59,945 nucleotides of DNA from Flavobacterium flevense (lineage in GTDB: Bacteria; Bacteroidota; Bacteroidia; Flavobacteriales; Flavobacteriaceae): NCBI RefSeq assembly GCF_900142775.1, contig NZ_FRCC01000016.1, positions 1 through 59,945 of the forward strand, in the 5' to 3' direction. Shown piece after piece: positions 44,954 to 55,624 of the stretch (position 1 is the first letter of the stretch; every line of letters begins with the position of its first letter). Made by a program: the position numbers and the translations under genes. Under the pieces are notes generated by a model, which was not told where the DNA came from, did no database searches, and saw nothing but the letters and a program-made list of their open reading frames with translations.

Positions 44954-45487
44954 TTATTTAAAAGGGTGGTATTCAAATTTTTGACCTCCCACAGAAGCAT
45001 CCACCATAAGTCCGGCTTTAGGCAAAGCAAAAACAACAACACCATCTTTATAATTAGCGTTTTCTGCCTGACCTTTATCTGCTGCAACAGCAGACATTTC
45101 TGCCGAAAATTCATAATTTCCCTGTTTAAATTTCGCTAAAGCTGCATCATTCTGGAAAAAGATAACTTCAATTAAAGCCTGTCCGCCAGCCTGAAGCCCA
45201 ATGTTGACCTTTTTTAAAGAAGTCATCCCTATGGCAGTTCCGTTTTCATAAACTACTCCGTTACCGCTTGCTCCGCCAATAACAAAACCACCTTTCCCCA
45301 CATTGGGAAAAATAGCATAACCGGATGCGTCTTTAAAGAATTTTTTCAACCCCATATCTTTACTTAAAAGGGTTTCTTTAGCTCTTTCGGCATCGTTTAT
45401 TACCTTCTTGTCTTTGGTGTTTTGAGCCACTATCCCTACTGTTACGAACAGTAAAGAAGTCATTATTATTTTTTTAAATGTTTTCAT
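44954..45487 (-). CDS. SYLF/Ysc84-domain exported protein
   Basis: 177 aa with a signal peptide (residues 1-21, ending VGIVAQ). The SYLF domain spans the rest: GYAIFPNVGKGGFVIGGASGNGVVY, MTSLKKVNIGLQAGGQALIEVIFFQN and KAGLMVDASVGGQKFEYHPF. SYLF domains bind phosphoinositide or other lipids in eukaryotes. Bacterial members are periplasmic or outer-membrane lipid-associated stress proteins. It lies between CsbD and the Mla-type operon, with its own terminator. Confidence 0.9.
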   Translation of the reverse strand: MKTFKKIIMTSLLFVTVGIVAQNTKDKKVINDAERAKETLLSKDMGLKKFFKDASGYAIFPNVGKGGFVIGGASGNGVVYENGTAIGMTSLKKVNIGLQAGGQALIEVIFFQNDAALAKFKQGNYEFSAEMSAVAADKGQAENANYKDGVVVFALPKAGLMVDASVGGQKFEYHPFK

Positions 45488-45596
45488 GATTTCTATGCTT
45501 AAAATTTAGAATAAATTTACAGCAATTGCTTTTTTCAAAATACCTCAATCCTTTAGATTATTAACTCAAAAAAGCTTGGTTTAAAAGAGGACTAGG

Positions 45597-46340
45597 TTAT
45601 TTCTTTTCGGCGTTCTTTTCAGCTGCTTTTTCCGCTGCTTTTTCAGCCTCTTCTCTTGCTTTTTCTTTTTCTCTTTCTTTCTTTTTAAAATAACCTCTTA
45701 AAAGAAAATTATGCTTTGCGGCTTCCATATTTTGTTCTAAACCTTTAGATCCTTTTCTTAAATTTTCCATGGTTCTTTCCATGTCTTTCGCCACTTCATC
45801 ATCATTTAATAATTTACCTAAAGTTCCTTCACCATTATTAATTGATATGAGTGTGGTAGCTAATTCATCGGTAATAATTTCGGCATTTTCGGCAGTAACT
45901 TTAATGGAGGAGAGAATATTATCAAACTCTAATGGCTCCACCGATTTGATAGAACTGCCATCTTTAATTTCGGCAGCTTTAGCACTTCCCTGAGAGATTA
46001 CCAGAATTTTATCTCCAATAACACCTTCTGACGCAATAGATGCTTTACTGTCTTTTTTGATAAACTTTTTAACTTTGTTGTCCATCATTGCCATGACATT
46101 CACAGTAGAATCATTAATTATTTCTATATTTTCAATAGTTCCTACAGCAATTCCTAAAAAACGAACCTGTCCGCCCACATTTAATCCGCTCACGTTTTGA
46201 AATTGTGTATTTATCTTGAATTTTGAGCTGAATAATTTTTGGTTACTACCAATAAAAAAAATAATTACAAACAGAATTAATATCCCTAAAGACACAAAAA
46301 TGCCCAGTCTTATTTTATATGCGTGAGTATTTGTTTTCAT
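45597..46340 (-). CDS. MlaD-type MCE lipid-binding protein
   Basis: 247 aa from MKTNTHAYKIRLGIFVSLG; an upstream in-frame Met at 46385 would overlap the ATPase gene. A single N-terminal transmembrane anchor (residues 11-31) precedes one MCE domain (about 40-125, FQNVSGLNVGGQVRFLGIAVGTIENIEI). Then come a helical region and a highly charged C-terminal tail (KKKEREKEKAREEAEKAAEK repeats). It is the periplasmic substrate-binding subunit of a phospholipid transporter between the membranes. Last gene of the permease-ATPase-MCE operon; 7 bases separate it from the ATPase gene. Confidence 0.9.
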   Translation of the reverse strand: MKTNTHAYKIRLGIFVSLGILILFVIIFFIGSNQKLFSSKFKINTQFQNVSGLNVGGQVRFLGIAVGTIENIEIINDSTVNVMAMMDNKVKKFIKKDSKASIASEGVIGDKILVISQGSAKAAEIKDGSSIKSVEPLEFDNILSSIKVTAENAEIITDELATTLISINNGEGTLGKLLNDDEVAKDMERTMENLRKGSKGLEQNMEAAKHNFLLRGYFKKKEREKEKAREEAEKAAEKAAEKNAEKK

Positions 46341-46347
46341 GATTTTT

Positions 46348-47094
46348 TTATTTAAAAAATGATTTAATATAGGGATCCTCGTCATTCAGGAATTCCTCTA
46401 AACTTCCTTGTTTATAAATTTTACCTTCTTTGATCATTGCAATTCTGTCGGCGACTGTTTTTACACAGTCTATATCGTGTGTGATTATTATAGACGAATT
46501 GCGAAATTTGGCTTTTGTTTCGTTTATCAAATCACTTATTTCTCTTGAAGTAACGGGATCTAAACCTGTTGTGGGTTCATCAAATAAAATGATTTTCGGG
46601 TTTACGACTAATGTTCTGGCTAAACCAATTCTCTTTTTCATTCCTCCCGATAATTCCGAAGGCATTTTATCAATGGAATCCGGTAATCCTACATTTTCTA
46701 AAGCTTCCATAATTTTTTGGTCTGTTTCTTCTTTAGAAAATTCTTTACTGAGTCTGGAAAGTGCAAAAGCCAAATTTTCTCTTACTGTCATCGAATCATA
46801 GAGAGCGGCACTTTGAAAAAGGAATCCAATTTTTTTTCGAACTTCGATTAAATCATCTTCTTTGATATCAGTCAATTCGTGTTTACCTACTTTAATACTT
46901 CCCGCATCGTGTTTTAATAAATTAACAATGCATTTTATTAAAACTGATTTCCCGGAACCCGACTTTCCCAATACCACTAAATTTTCTTCTTTATGAAGCT
47001 GAAGCGTGATGCCATCAAGCACTTTTTGATCTCCAAAACTTTTCCTGAGATCTTTGATATCGATAACTACCTTATCATTTACTTCTTTTTTCAT
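46348..47094 (-). CDS. MlaF-type ABC transporter ATPase
   Basis: 248 aa. Walker A GKSGSGKS (43-50), Q-loop FLFQS (91-95), signature LSGGMKKR (148-155), Walker B IILFDE (168-173) and the H-loop histidine in SSIIITHD. LSGGMKKR is typical of the MlaF/MkL class. Energises retrograde or anterograde lipid movement by the MlaE permease. Its ATG overlaps the permease stop by 4 bases. Confidence 0.94.
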   Translation of the reverse strand: MKKEVNDKVVIDIKDLRKSFGDQKVLDGITLQLHKEENLVVLGKSGSGKSVLIKCIVNLLKHDAGSIKVGKHELTDIKEDDLIEVRKKIGFLFQSAALYDSMTVRENLAFALSRLSKEFSKEETDQKIMEALENVGLPDSIDKMPSELSGGMKKRIGLARTLVVNPKIILFDEPTTGLDPVTSREISDLINETKAKFRNSSIIITHDIDCVKTVADRIAMIKEGKIYKQGSLEEFLNDEDPYIKSFFK

Positions 47095-47909
47095 AATAAG
47101 TCGGTTATTTGTACGGCAATTAAGTCTACAATAATTAATAATAAAGAAGAGGTTACTACGGCAGAATTTGCTGCAATACCTACACTTTCGGTTCCTCTTC
47201 CTGCATTAAATCCTTTATAACATCCCACTAAACCGATTACGGCTCCAAAAAAGAAAGATTTTATTACCGCCGGAATAATATCTATGAACTCTACATTATC
47301 AAAAGCCTGAGTCATAAAAAGTTTTAAACTCACATCATCTTTGATATTCACACCTAACCAGCTGCCAAAAATCCCAATAGCATCAGCATACAGCGTAAGT
47401 AACGGAATCATAAATGTTACCGCCAGTAATCGGGGAATAATTAAAAAATTTATCGGATTAGTATTAGACACTTCCATAGCGTCAATTTGCTCTGTAACCC
47501 GCATAGAACCTAATTCGGCTCCCATGCTTGAACCTATTTTTCCGGCACAAATTAAGGCTGTAATTACAGGTCCCATTTCTCTGATAATAGAAATAGCTAC
47601 CATACCTGGTAACATTCCTACTGCCCCAAATTCTACTAAGGGAGGTCTGGATTGAATGGTTAAAACCAGTCCTACAATAATTCCTGTAATCGAAATTAAG
47701 CCTACTGATTTATTCCCGCATTGATAAGATTGTTTTAAAAACTCCTGAAATTCAAAGGAATTGGTAAAAAGGTTTCGGACTATTCTCTTTAAATAATCCA
47801 CCACATTGGCTACGTCAATAAAAAACGCAACACTTTTTTCCTTTATAAATGTAAAAAAAGAAGACTGCTTTGCAAGCGCATTTTCAGATGGATACGTAGT
47901 TTTAGACAT
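47091..47909 (-). CDS. MlaE-type ABC permease
   Basis: 272 aa from MSKTTYPSENA (a start 8 codons upstream is possible). MlaE-family landmarks: GIIVGLVLTIQ, REMGPVITALICAGKIGSSMGAELGSMRVTEQIDAMEV, and ending in GRGTESVGIAANSAVVTSSLLLIIVDLIAVQI. About five membrane helices. First gene of the MlaE-MlaF-MlaD operon that maintains outer-membrane lipid asymmetry. It lies downstream of tamL, another outer-membrane biogenesis gene. Confidence 0.93.
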   Translation of the reverse strand: MSKTTYPSENALAKQSSFFTFIKEKSVAFFIDVANVVDYLKRIVRNLFTNSFEFQEFLKQSYQCGNKSVGLISITGIIVGLVLTIQSRPPLVEFGAVGMLPGMVAISIIREMGPVITALICAGKIGSSMGAELGSMRVTEQIDAMEVSNTNPINFLIIPRLLAVTFMIPLLTLYADAIGIFGSWLGVNIKDDVSLKLFMTQAFDNVEFIDIIPAVIKSFFFGAVIGLVGCYKGFNAGRGTESVGIAANSAVVTSSLLLIIVDLIAVQITDLL

Positions 47910-48001
47910 AATTTTACTGTTATGATATTTCAATAAAATTACATCCTTTTCTTAAGGTTAAGTTTACAAGATTTTAAGATTTTATTATACAATACCAGCC
48001 G

Positions 48002-50290
48002 TTAAAAAGGATAACCAATGGCAAGATTAAATATCAGATTTTCTTTTCTCCAGCTTCTGTCACCAAAATTAATATCGTCAATTACCCATTCCTGCCCTTT
48101 AGGCAAATAGGGTTTTCTTAACGGAAAAGCCAAATCAGTTCGAAGAACTAAGAAATCAAAATCAAAACGCAAACCAACACCTGTCCCAATAGCGAGCTGA
48201 TTCAGGAATTTACCGCTAAACTTAGCACCGGGTTTATCGCTGTTTTCATTCAGAAGCCAAATATTTCCGGCATCTACAAATACAGCGCCTTTGACTATTT
48301 TATATATTTGCCCTCTTAACTCAGTACTGAATTCAAATTTAATATCTCCGGACTGATCAGGCAAAAATGTGTTGGATGTCTGACTGCCATCAAAAGTTCC
48401 CGGTCCAATTGACCTTGCTCTAAAAGCGCGAATACTACTGGTTCCTCCTATAAAAAATTGCTTGATAAAAGGAAGTTCTTTTGAATTTCCATAAGGAATT
48501 CCGGCACCTATAATAATTCTGCTGGCTAATTTTGTTTCCTTGTCAAAGTTCAGATAATGACGAAATTCCACTTCGGCTTTGGTATATTGGCTAAAAGGAA
48601 CACTTAAAATATTTTTAGGATTATTGTAATCATTAGCACCTAAAATCAAGCCCAATGAATTTCCGGATAAATCTATTCCTCCTTTAAAATAAATATTGTG
48701 TTTTTTATTTTGCACCATCGTATTAGTATAGGTATACGAATAAGTGGTTCCAAAAATTAACTGTTTATCAATTACTCTTTGCAAAGAAGGATTAGCTGCT
48801 ATTTGTTCCTTGTACAAATCAGACACATTATTGGGGGAAGTATACGCTATATTAAGAATATTAAGATTATGTTCCTTTCTTTCGTTTTCTTTCCAGATGT
48901 AACCAAAAGATGCATTTAATGTTTTTAAGGAATATAATTTAGTTCTCAGTTGATATTCATACCCAATAGAAGCTTTTGTATTAGGAACATAAGCGCTTCC
49001 GGAGTTCATCCTGAAAGGAGAAATAAACCGTGGCCAGATCAGGCTGGCATCTCCTCCAAAACGGTATACATTAAAACCATTATTTTGTCCGGAAACCTGA
49101 ACTTCTAAACCGGCAAAAGCGGATATTTTTAGCAATTCAGCACCTTTAAAAGTGTTGCGGTTACTCCAGTTTATGTTTAATTCGGTTCCTGAATAATTAG
49201 CCGAGTTTGTTTTAGCTAAAGTTTCCACCTGAATGGATTTTTTAGGTAACGGAGTTAAATAATAATAGGTATCCAATTGATTTTCTATAGAATCATTTAC
49301 TCCGAATTCATTTTTAACAAACTTGAAAGTTCCCAATGTAATTAATCGGTTTAAGGACAAGTTATGAGTGGTTCTGTTGTACAAATCGCCTTTATTAAAC
49401 AACAAGGTTTTATCAAAAATAAAAGGCTTGAAAACAGTTTTGTTATCAATAACTTTTAAATCCTGATACTTAATAGTGTCCTGTTTTCTTCGGGCAATAG
49501 TATCTCTTCTTAAATTAAAACTGGGATAAACAAAAATATCATTGATTCGGTATTGTTTTTTGGCATTTTCCGGAGTCTCCTTTTTTATTTTTACAAATAA
49601 ATCTACTTCATGATTGGCAACCGTACTGTCTACCTGAATTAATAAATAATTTTCGTTAAAATAGTAAAACCCTTGTTCTTTCAGATTAGCATCAATACGC
49701 ACTCTTTCGTTTTTAATATCTTCCAGATCATAGGTTTTTCCCACTTTTAAAAGGCTCTTTTCTTTTAACTTATTAATTTCCTGACTCAGAACCATGGAAT
49801 CTTTTGGAAAAACAACCGACTTTATTTTGTATTGATTGTTAAGTTTAACCGTATAATTAGCTTTGGCTTTTTTACCTCTTGTTGTAGAATCCGCTTTTGT
49901 TTCTGCATTAAAAAAACCTTTGTTTTCTACATAATTCTGAACCACCTGTTTGTTGTATTCTAAATCCACTTTACTCATTAAAACAGGTTCTGCTCCTAAT
50001 TTGTATTTGACCCAATACTTAAATCCTTTTTCTTTTTTTACTTCTCCAATCAAATTATAAAAAAAGATTTCCGGACGCATTCCTAATATCGATTTATTAG
50101 GTACAGGCCGAATCAATCCATCCAGTTCTGACTTAATTTGTTTTCTTGTTTTTTTAGATTCCTCGCCTTTTTCTATGTCAATAGTATGCCCAATATACAA
50201 TAAATCTCCTTTAGGAATTTTACCCGTTCCGCTACAGCTCAATAGTATTGAAACTGAAAAAAACAGCAAGATGTAATTATTTAGTCTCAT
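48002..50290 (-). CDS. tamL: TamL: BamA/TamA-family outer-membrane lipoprotein
   Basis: 762 aa. The signal sequence ends in LLSC (Cys 19), a lipobox, so it is a lipoprotein, as in the Bacteroidota-specific TamL branch of the TamA family. POTRA-like modules occupy about 25-370. The C-terminal Omp85 barrel (about 390-762) shows the lid-loop-type motif IRAFRARSIGPG and ends with a Phe (NLAIGYPF). It overlaps tamB by 14 bases. TamL-TamB is thought to assist insertion of proteins or transport of lipids to the outer membrane. Confidence 0.9.
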   Translation of the reverse strand: MRLNNYILLFFSVSILLSCSGTGKIPKGDLLYIGHTIDIEKGEESKKTRKQIKSELDGLIRPVPNKSILGMRPEIFFYNLIGEVKKEKGFKYWVKYKLGAEPVLMSKVDLEYNKQVVQNYVENKGFFNAETKADSTTRGKKAKANYTVKLNNQYKIKSVVFPKDSMVLSQEINKLKEKSLLKVGKTYDLEDIKNERVRIDANLKEQGFYYFNENYLLIQVDSTVANHEVDLFVKIKKETPENAKKQYRINDIFVYPSFNLRRDTIARRKQDTIKYQDLKVIDNKTVFKPFIFDKTLLFNKGDLYNRTTHNLSLNRLITLGTFKFVKNEFGVNDSIENQLDTYYYLTPLPKKSIQVETLAKTNSANYSGTELNINWSNRNTFKGAELLKISAFAGLEVQVSGQNNGFNVYRFGGDASLIWPRFISPFRMNSGSAYVPNTKASIGYEYQLRTKLYSLKTLNASFGYIWKENERKEHNLNILNIAYTSPNNVSDLYKEQIAANPSLQRVIDKQLIFGTTYSYTYTNTMVQNKKHNIYFKGGIDLSGNSLGLILGANDYNNPKNILSVPFSQYTKAEVEFRHYLNFDKETKLASRIIIGAGIPYGNSKELPFIKQFFIGGTSSIRAFRARSIGPGTFDGSQTSNTFLPDQSGDIKFEFSTELRGQIYKIVKGAVFVDAGNIWLLNENSDKPGAKFSGKFLNQLAIGTGVGLRFDFDFLVLRTDLAFPLRKPYLPKGQEWVIDDINFGDRSWRKENLIFNLAIGYPF

Positions 50291-53200
50291 TTCGTTTATT
50301 GTCTTTTCTGTTGTCTCTTTGTCTGTTTTTTCGTTTTTTATGAAATAATTCTCTAAACTTATTGTAGTCCATCGTAATAATAAAGGCTACACCCGTTTCA
50401 ATAACCTGACCTTGCAAAGCTACCTGATAATTATTTTTTCTATAGGCTCTCAATTTATAACGACCGTCTTTGGTTATCAGATAATCGGCTGAAACATCTC
50501 CTGCAATGTTTGTAGATTGCTCGTTTTGCTGCGGAGCTCCTTCCAGACCAAAACTGCTTCCCACAGTAACTTTTAAACGGTCATTTAATAATTTTTTAGA
50601 AAGCCCCACATTCAAATCAGTACGCTCTTGTTTTTGTCCTGAAGTATAATTTTCGGTCGCTTCAAGATCAAAATCCAGCTCAAAACCTTTTATTAAATCA
50701 CCTGCCAAATTGTTTAACTGCTGTGATAAAATTTTACTGGCACTCTGTTTTGCTAAGAAGGCACCGCTTACACCGCCGGTTTCGCTTTCAAAAGGGTTTT
50801 CACCAATAAACCGGTTTAATAAAAGCAATGCAAAAACCTGTTTGTTTAACGCGTCTTCATCCCGTCTGATCTGTTCTAATTTAGCCTGAGTTGTATTGAT
50901 TACTTCAGCCGAAACCGTATTGTTTCCTTCCGGTAAAACAATATCAAAAGTGATTTCAGGCTTTAATAATTCGCCCTTCATTTTCAACTCTGTTTCAAAA
51001 GGAATTCTTTGTTTGTAAGTATTACGGGCTTCAGCAGTAATGCCTTCAATCTGATCACTAACTAAGTCTAAAGGTGGTGCATCCACTTTATACACTGCAG
51101 TCACATTTACATTTGCAGTGGTAGGTTCTCCGGTCCAAAGAATATAACTGCCTGATTTTATATCAAATTTTCTCTTAATCAGGTTTAAATTCATTTGATA
51201 AGCACCATCGGTAAATTCATATTTTCCTGTTAAAGTGGTTTTTCCTGATGGATCAATACCGCCTGTCAATTCGGCTTCTCCTTTTAACTTTAGATAATCG
51301 CCATTAGCTTCATCAATAATAATCGAAATTTCAGCTTCTTTGTCAATCCCAATATTTACCGAAGCATCAATTCCTTTAAATTCAGTTTGTGTAATTTGTT
51401 TGGTCGGGTCTTCTTCAACAGTCACTAAAACAGGCTGATCCTGATCAATAAATTGTACAATACCTTCTCTGTCAGCAATCGAAGGATCGTTTTGAGGCAA
51501 CACAATAGTAAACTTAGTATCTTCATTTATTTTAACGGTTCCATCAATCACCGGACTATTTAAAGTTCCCTTTATTCCCAGATTATTGTCTAAATACAAT
51601 TCCCCATAAAATAATTTATTGTCTTTAGCGGTAGAATTTATGGCTCTGAAATTTCGTGCTGTAAGATTTAAATCCAGTCCCAAATTAGTATAATCCCTGC
51701 TGTCAACGGAACCTTTTACACTTAAAGGATTTCCGTCTTCATCCTGTAATTTAAAATCATCAAATACAATTTTATTCTGCTGGAAATTAATATTATCATT
51801 CAGCAGTTTAAACTTAGAATTTAAAGGAACAACAACAAATCCAACCGAATTAAATTTAATAGTCCCATTCACATCGGGATTAGATGCTTTTCCGCTCACA
51901 TCCAGTTTTCCGCTTAAAAATCCTTCGCTTTCTTTGAGATTTTCTAATGTAAACGCCTGTACTGATTTCATTTGAAGTTTTTGAATATCAACGACAAAAT
52001 CCAGACTCTCAGTACTGATATTGTAATTTCCGTCAATGTTCAATTGGTTTTCTAAACCTGTCAGCGTCACATTAGCATTATATAAATTAGTGGTTTTATT
52101 ATCCACTTTTGCATTGATATTCCCTATAGTATCCTTTTTTATTTTTAAATTTTCAATGTCTAAATCAGCCACAAATAACGGACTTGAAGTAACATTCTTT
52201 ATCGTGGCTTCCCCATTTATTTTTCCTCCAATTTCAAAATTTGATTTGGCAATACTGGTTAATGATTCCAATTCAAAATTCTTAAAACTGGCTATAATTG
52301 GTGAAGCAGCATTATTTTCCTCTGACTGAATACCAAAAGACTGCTGGTCTTTTTGAAGTACAAAATCCCGAACAACAATTCCGTTTTTTTCTAATTTTAC
52401 TTCGTTGTTCGCATTTACTGCCCAGTCTTCATAATTTAACAGCAGTTTTTCCGGATTAAGATGCACAATTGATGCTCCCAGACTGTCTTTAAAAACACCT
52501 GAAATTAAATACTTGTCTTTATCTTCTACATCTTTAATATTTAAAGCATAATCAATGGTGTTGTTTTCTAATTTGCCAATTAATGTCGTTTTTGGAATTT
52601 CAAACTGCTCATTTTTAATTTGGCCTAAAGACAAATCATACAACAATGTATTTTCCTTTGTAGTAACTTTTAAAACGCCGGCAGAAATTTCATTGTTAGC
52701 ATAATTTAAACTGGGAACTGCAGCATTAATCACTATTGAATCATTAATAGAATTGTATTTTCCGTCAAGAGTAATTTCCGATAATTCTATAATTTGAGGA
52801 ACTATTTTTTTTAATAATGGTTCGTCTTTTATAGTAAATTGAAAGGCCAGTTGCTGGTTTTCTTTATTTGCAACATACTTTTTATCTAATTGGTAGTATT
52901 TTGAAACTGAATTCGTAAGGGCATTACCAATAGTCGAAAGCTTGTAATTACCTGAAATTAATCCACTTACAAATTGCGATTTAATAATAATCGAATCTTT
53001 CTCCACAGTAGAAACTGCTCTTACAGAAATAGTATCTAGCGGAAATTGTTCTTTTTCTAAAGCGACTAAAAAATTATTAACGTTTAATATTCCATTTAGA
53101 TTATCCGGATTTAAATCATCAAAATTAGCGGTAATGTTACCTCGTATTTTTAATGGACCGGCATGTAGATTGAGCTTATTCAAATCAATAAATTCAGCAT

Positions 53201-55274
53201 TTAACTCCAAATCTATTGTTGGTTTTTTAGAATTTGAAGAACCTTCGGCATCTAATTTAAATTTTAAATTGGGATCACTGGAGCTCACATTAGCTGCATA
53301 CACACCATTTTTAACAGTGCCATCAATATTTATATTCTGATAATTATAATCATTAAATTGAGCTGCAATAATTTTCGAAGTGAGTTTTGCCGTTGCCGTT
53401 GAAGGATCCAGACTTCTTCCGTTTACAGTTGCATTAGCTGTAATTTTTCCAAGTTGCTTATTTTTGATTAATGTACCTACATCAAAATTAGTAACACTGG
53501 CATCAGCTATGTATTTTTCATTATTTTTTCTGGTTTGATCAAAAGTTGCTTCCACAATGGCATTTCCTAATGAGCTTTTTAAATCTAAATTGGTTTGAAA
53601 TGCAGCGACACTTCCTTTAAAATTTCCTTTTAAATTGAATTTCTGAGGCAATTGAATGCTGTTCGGAACCGTATTTTTAGGAGTAAAAGCATAAATATCT
53701 TTTGCAGTACTTTCAAAGTTTGCAATAGCCAGATTAAATACTGATTTATCAACATTGGGTAAACCTTTGATGGTTCCCTTAACATCAACCTTAGTATTTC
53801 CAATCCCGTCAGCCTTGAAAGTAGTAATTTTTAAATCATCAAGTTTCCCTGTTACCGTCGCATTAAAATTGACAATTGTATTAGGATTGTTTTTAAAAAT
53901 AGTATTCGATTCCAGTTGGGGTACTAATAACAAAATATCTTTAAATGCCAGTTTGCTGTTTTTTAAATGAACATCTAAAGTTAGGTTTTCGGGATTTTTA
54001 CTAATGGATTCTATGGATGGATAAGTGGCAAAAACATTATCCTGTAAAATGGTCTGAGGTGTTTTTACAGACAGGTTTTTAAGAGAAGCCGCTTTAGAAG
54101 TATACTTAAATTCTGTTTGTAATGCATCTAATTGAAAACCACTTTTTTCCTTAAAAGTAAAAGCATTAATAATACCGCTGTAATCATTATCTCGTATAGC
54201 AATTGCTTTTCCGTCAAAATTTAAGTCATTTATTTTCAAATGATTATAATCCATTCCCTTTTTAATCGGAATTTCATTATTATTATCGAATACAAAATTG
54301 AATTGAGCGATTGAAACAGCATCAGCATCAATTTTCCAGGCTAAACCGGAAGATTTTTCGGCAGCATTAGCTTCTTCTTTTTGATTTTCTTCTTTTGGAG
54401 CATTTGTCAAAGCAAGCTGACCATTCGTTTTATTTAATTCAATGGAATGTAACGCAATGATTTGTTTTTCCAAATCAATGGTTTTTACCTTAGTTTTTAA
54501 TTTTTCAAATTTGATTTTGGTTTCCAAATTTGTGATGGCATCCTTATAAGTAACATCAATGTTTTCAAGATTGATGTTTTGTAAGTTGAGCTTTAACACA
54601 TTCGTTTCTGCTTCTTTTTCAATCTTTTCAGCTACTTTTTTAGTTGCTTCAACCAAATCCTGATCTAAATTAAACCGTAGGCCGTTTAAATTTATTTCAG
54701 GGACATCAAAAAACAACTGGTCCAAGTCCAATTTCCTGATTTTAGTATCAAAATGATGTACTTTCAGAGCAATATTATTTTTTGCAACAGCATCTTTATA
54801 ACTAAATTTAATAGTGTCAAGCTCTATACTTTTAACAGCAATTTCCATCCCTTTCTCATTGGTTTTGGGTTCATCCGCTGTTGCAAAAGCATTGACGATA
54901 TAATCAAAATTGTAAACAGAATCTTTATCTACTTCAATATTGGCAGTTATTTTCTCCAGTTTGATACTATTAATTTCAACTTTACTATTAAATAATTCAA
55001 ATAAACTAATATCTATTTTTAATGATTTTCCGGCTAGTAAGGTATCTTTAGACTGATCTTCAAAATAAAAATCATGCAGGACAATTTTCTTTGGCAAACC
55101 AATTTCAACACTTCCTACTGCTACTTTTGTCTTGATTTTTTCCTGTAAATAACTAACTGCTTTGTCTTTTATAAAACTTTGTCCGAACGGAGTTTGCAAT
55201 GCAATAACTATCAGTAAAAAAAGTGTTATAACAAACAATATAAAATACAATAGAATTTTAGCGACCTTTTTCAA
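50277..55274 (-). CDS. tamB: TamB translocation and assembly module protein
   Basis: 1665 aa. An N-terminal inner-membrane anchor (residues 7-27, LLYFILFVITLFLLIVIALQT) is followed by a very long beta-taco/AsmA-like region of repeated strands. The C-terminal DUF490 (TamB_C) domain (about 1230-1600) includes LKGEAELTGGIDPSGKTTLTG and DALNKQVFALLLLNRFIGE motifs. A basic tail (RKNRQRDNRKDN) ends the protein. It bridges the inner membrane to the TamL barrel across the periplasm. First gene of the tamB-tamL pair; no -7 box could be identified upstream. Confidence 0.93.
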   Translation of the reverse strand: MKKVAKILLYFILFVITLFLLIVIALQTPFGQSFIKDKAVSYLQEKIKTKVAVGSVEIGLPKKIVLHDFYFEDQSKDTLLAGKSLKIDISLFELFNSKVEINSIKLEKITANIEVDKDSVYNFDYIVNAFATADEPKTNEKGMEIAVKSIELDTIKFSYKDAVAKNNIALKVHHFDTKIRKLDLDQLFFDVPEINLNGLRFNLDQDLVEATKKVAEKIEKEAETNVLKLNLQNINLENIDVTYKDAITNLETKIKFEKLKTKVKTIDLEKQIIALHSIELNKTNGQLALTNAPKEENQKEEANAAEKSSGLAWKIDADAVSIAQFNFVFDNNNEIPIKKGMDYNHLKINDLNFDGKAIAIRDNDYSGIINAFTFKEKSGFQLDALQTEFKYTSKAASLKNLSVKTPQTILQDNVFATYPSIESISKNPENLTLDVHLKNSKLAFKDILLLVPQLESNTIFKNNPNTIVNFNATVTGKLDDLKITTFKADGIGNTKVDVKGTIKGLPNVDKSVFNLAIANFESTAKDIYAFTPKNTVPNSIQLPQKFNLKGNFKGSVAAFQTNLDLKSSLGNAIVEATFDQTRKNNEKYIADASVTNFDVGTLIKNKQLGKITANATVNGRSLDPSTATAKLTSKIIAAQFNDYNYQNINIDGTVKNGVYAANVSSSDPNLKFKLDAEGSSNSKKPTIDLELNAEFIDLNKLNLHAGPLKIRGNITANFDDLNPDNLNGILNVNNFLVALEKEQFPLDTISVRAVSTVEKDSIIIKSQFVSGLISGNYKLSTIGNALTNSVSKYYQLDKKYVANKENQQLAFQFTIKDEPLLKKIVPQIIELSEITLDGKYNSINDSIVINAAVPSLNYANNEISAGVLKVTTKENTLLYDLSLGQIKNEQFEIPKTTLIGKLENNTIDYALNIKDVEDKDKYLISGVFKDSLGASIVHLNPEKLLLNYEDWAVNANNEVKLEKNGIVVRDFVLQKDQQSFGIQSEENNAASPIIASFKNFELESLTSIAKSNFEIGGKINGEATIKNVTSSPLFVADLDIENLKIKKDTIGNINAKVDNKTTNLYNANVTLTGLENQLNIDGNYNISTESLDFVVDIQKLQMKSVQAFTLENLKESEGFLSGKLDVSGKASNPDVNGTIKFNSVGFVVVPLNSKFKLLNDNINFQQNKIVFDDFKLQDEDGNPLSVKGSVDSRDYTNLGLDLNLTARNFRAINSTAKDNKLFYGELYLDNNLGIKGTLNSPVIDGTVKINEDTKFTIVLPQNDPSIADREGIVQFIDQDQPVLVTVEEDPTKQITQTEFKGIDASVNIGIDKEAEISIIIDEANGDYLKLKGEAELTGGIDPSGKTTLTGKYEFTDGAYQMNLNLIKRKFDIKSGSYILWTGEPTTANVNVTAVYKVDAPPLDLVSDQIEGITAEARNTYKQRIPFETELKMKGELLKPEITFDIVLPEGNNTVSAEVINTTQAKLEQIRRDEDALNKQVFALLLLNRFIGENPFESETGGVSGAFLAKQSASKILSQQLNNLAGDLIKGFELDFDLEATENYTSGQKQERTDLNVGLSKKLLNDRLKVTVGSSFGLEGAPQQNEQSTNIAGDVSADYLITKDGRYKLRAYRKNNYQVALQGQVIETGVAFIITMDYNKFRELFHKKRKNRQRDNRKDNKRNETK

Positions 55275-55624
55275 TTTTGAGATGGATATTATTTAAAATA
55301 AATCATATCGATTTATTTGTAAACAGTTCAATTAATTTGTGTTGTTCCCTGTGTTTTTAAATTATCGTTATTTTAATAACTATCCGGTTTTTTACCCCGT
55401 AAACTCTAACATCTTTTCACTATAAAACTACTGCTTTGATGGCTCTTTTCAAAACACAAAAAACACTTTGGTGAAGATATTGCAAAGTGGGTTCCCTGTC
55501 TTTATAGAATTATAGAAAATTCTTTTAAAATTATAACGTAGAAAAGGGATACACTCACTTGTTTGAGCTTGGAAACAGAAGGGTAAAATAAATAAGAGTG
55601 CGTGCAAAAAGATTTTTAATCTGC
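55275..55624. other. Gene-free stretch before the transposase remnant
   Basis: I see no convincing gene, RNA or repeat here apart from short AT-rich segments. It probably holds the tamB promoter on the minus strand and decayed insertion-sequence DNA at its right end (about 55560-55624). Confidence 0.4.
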
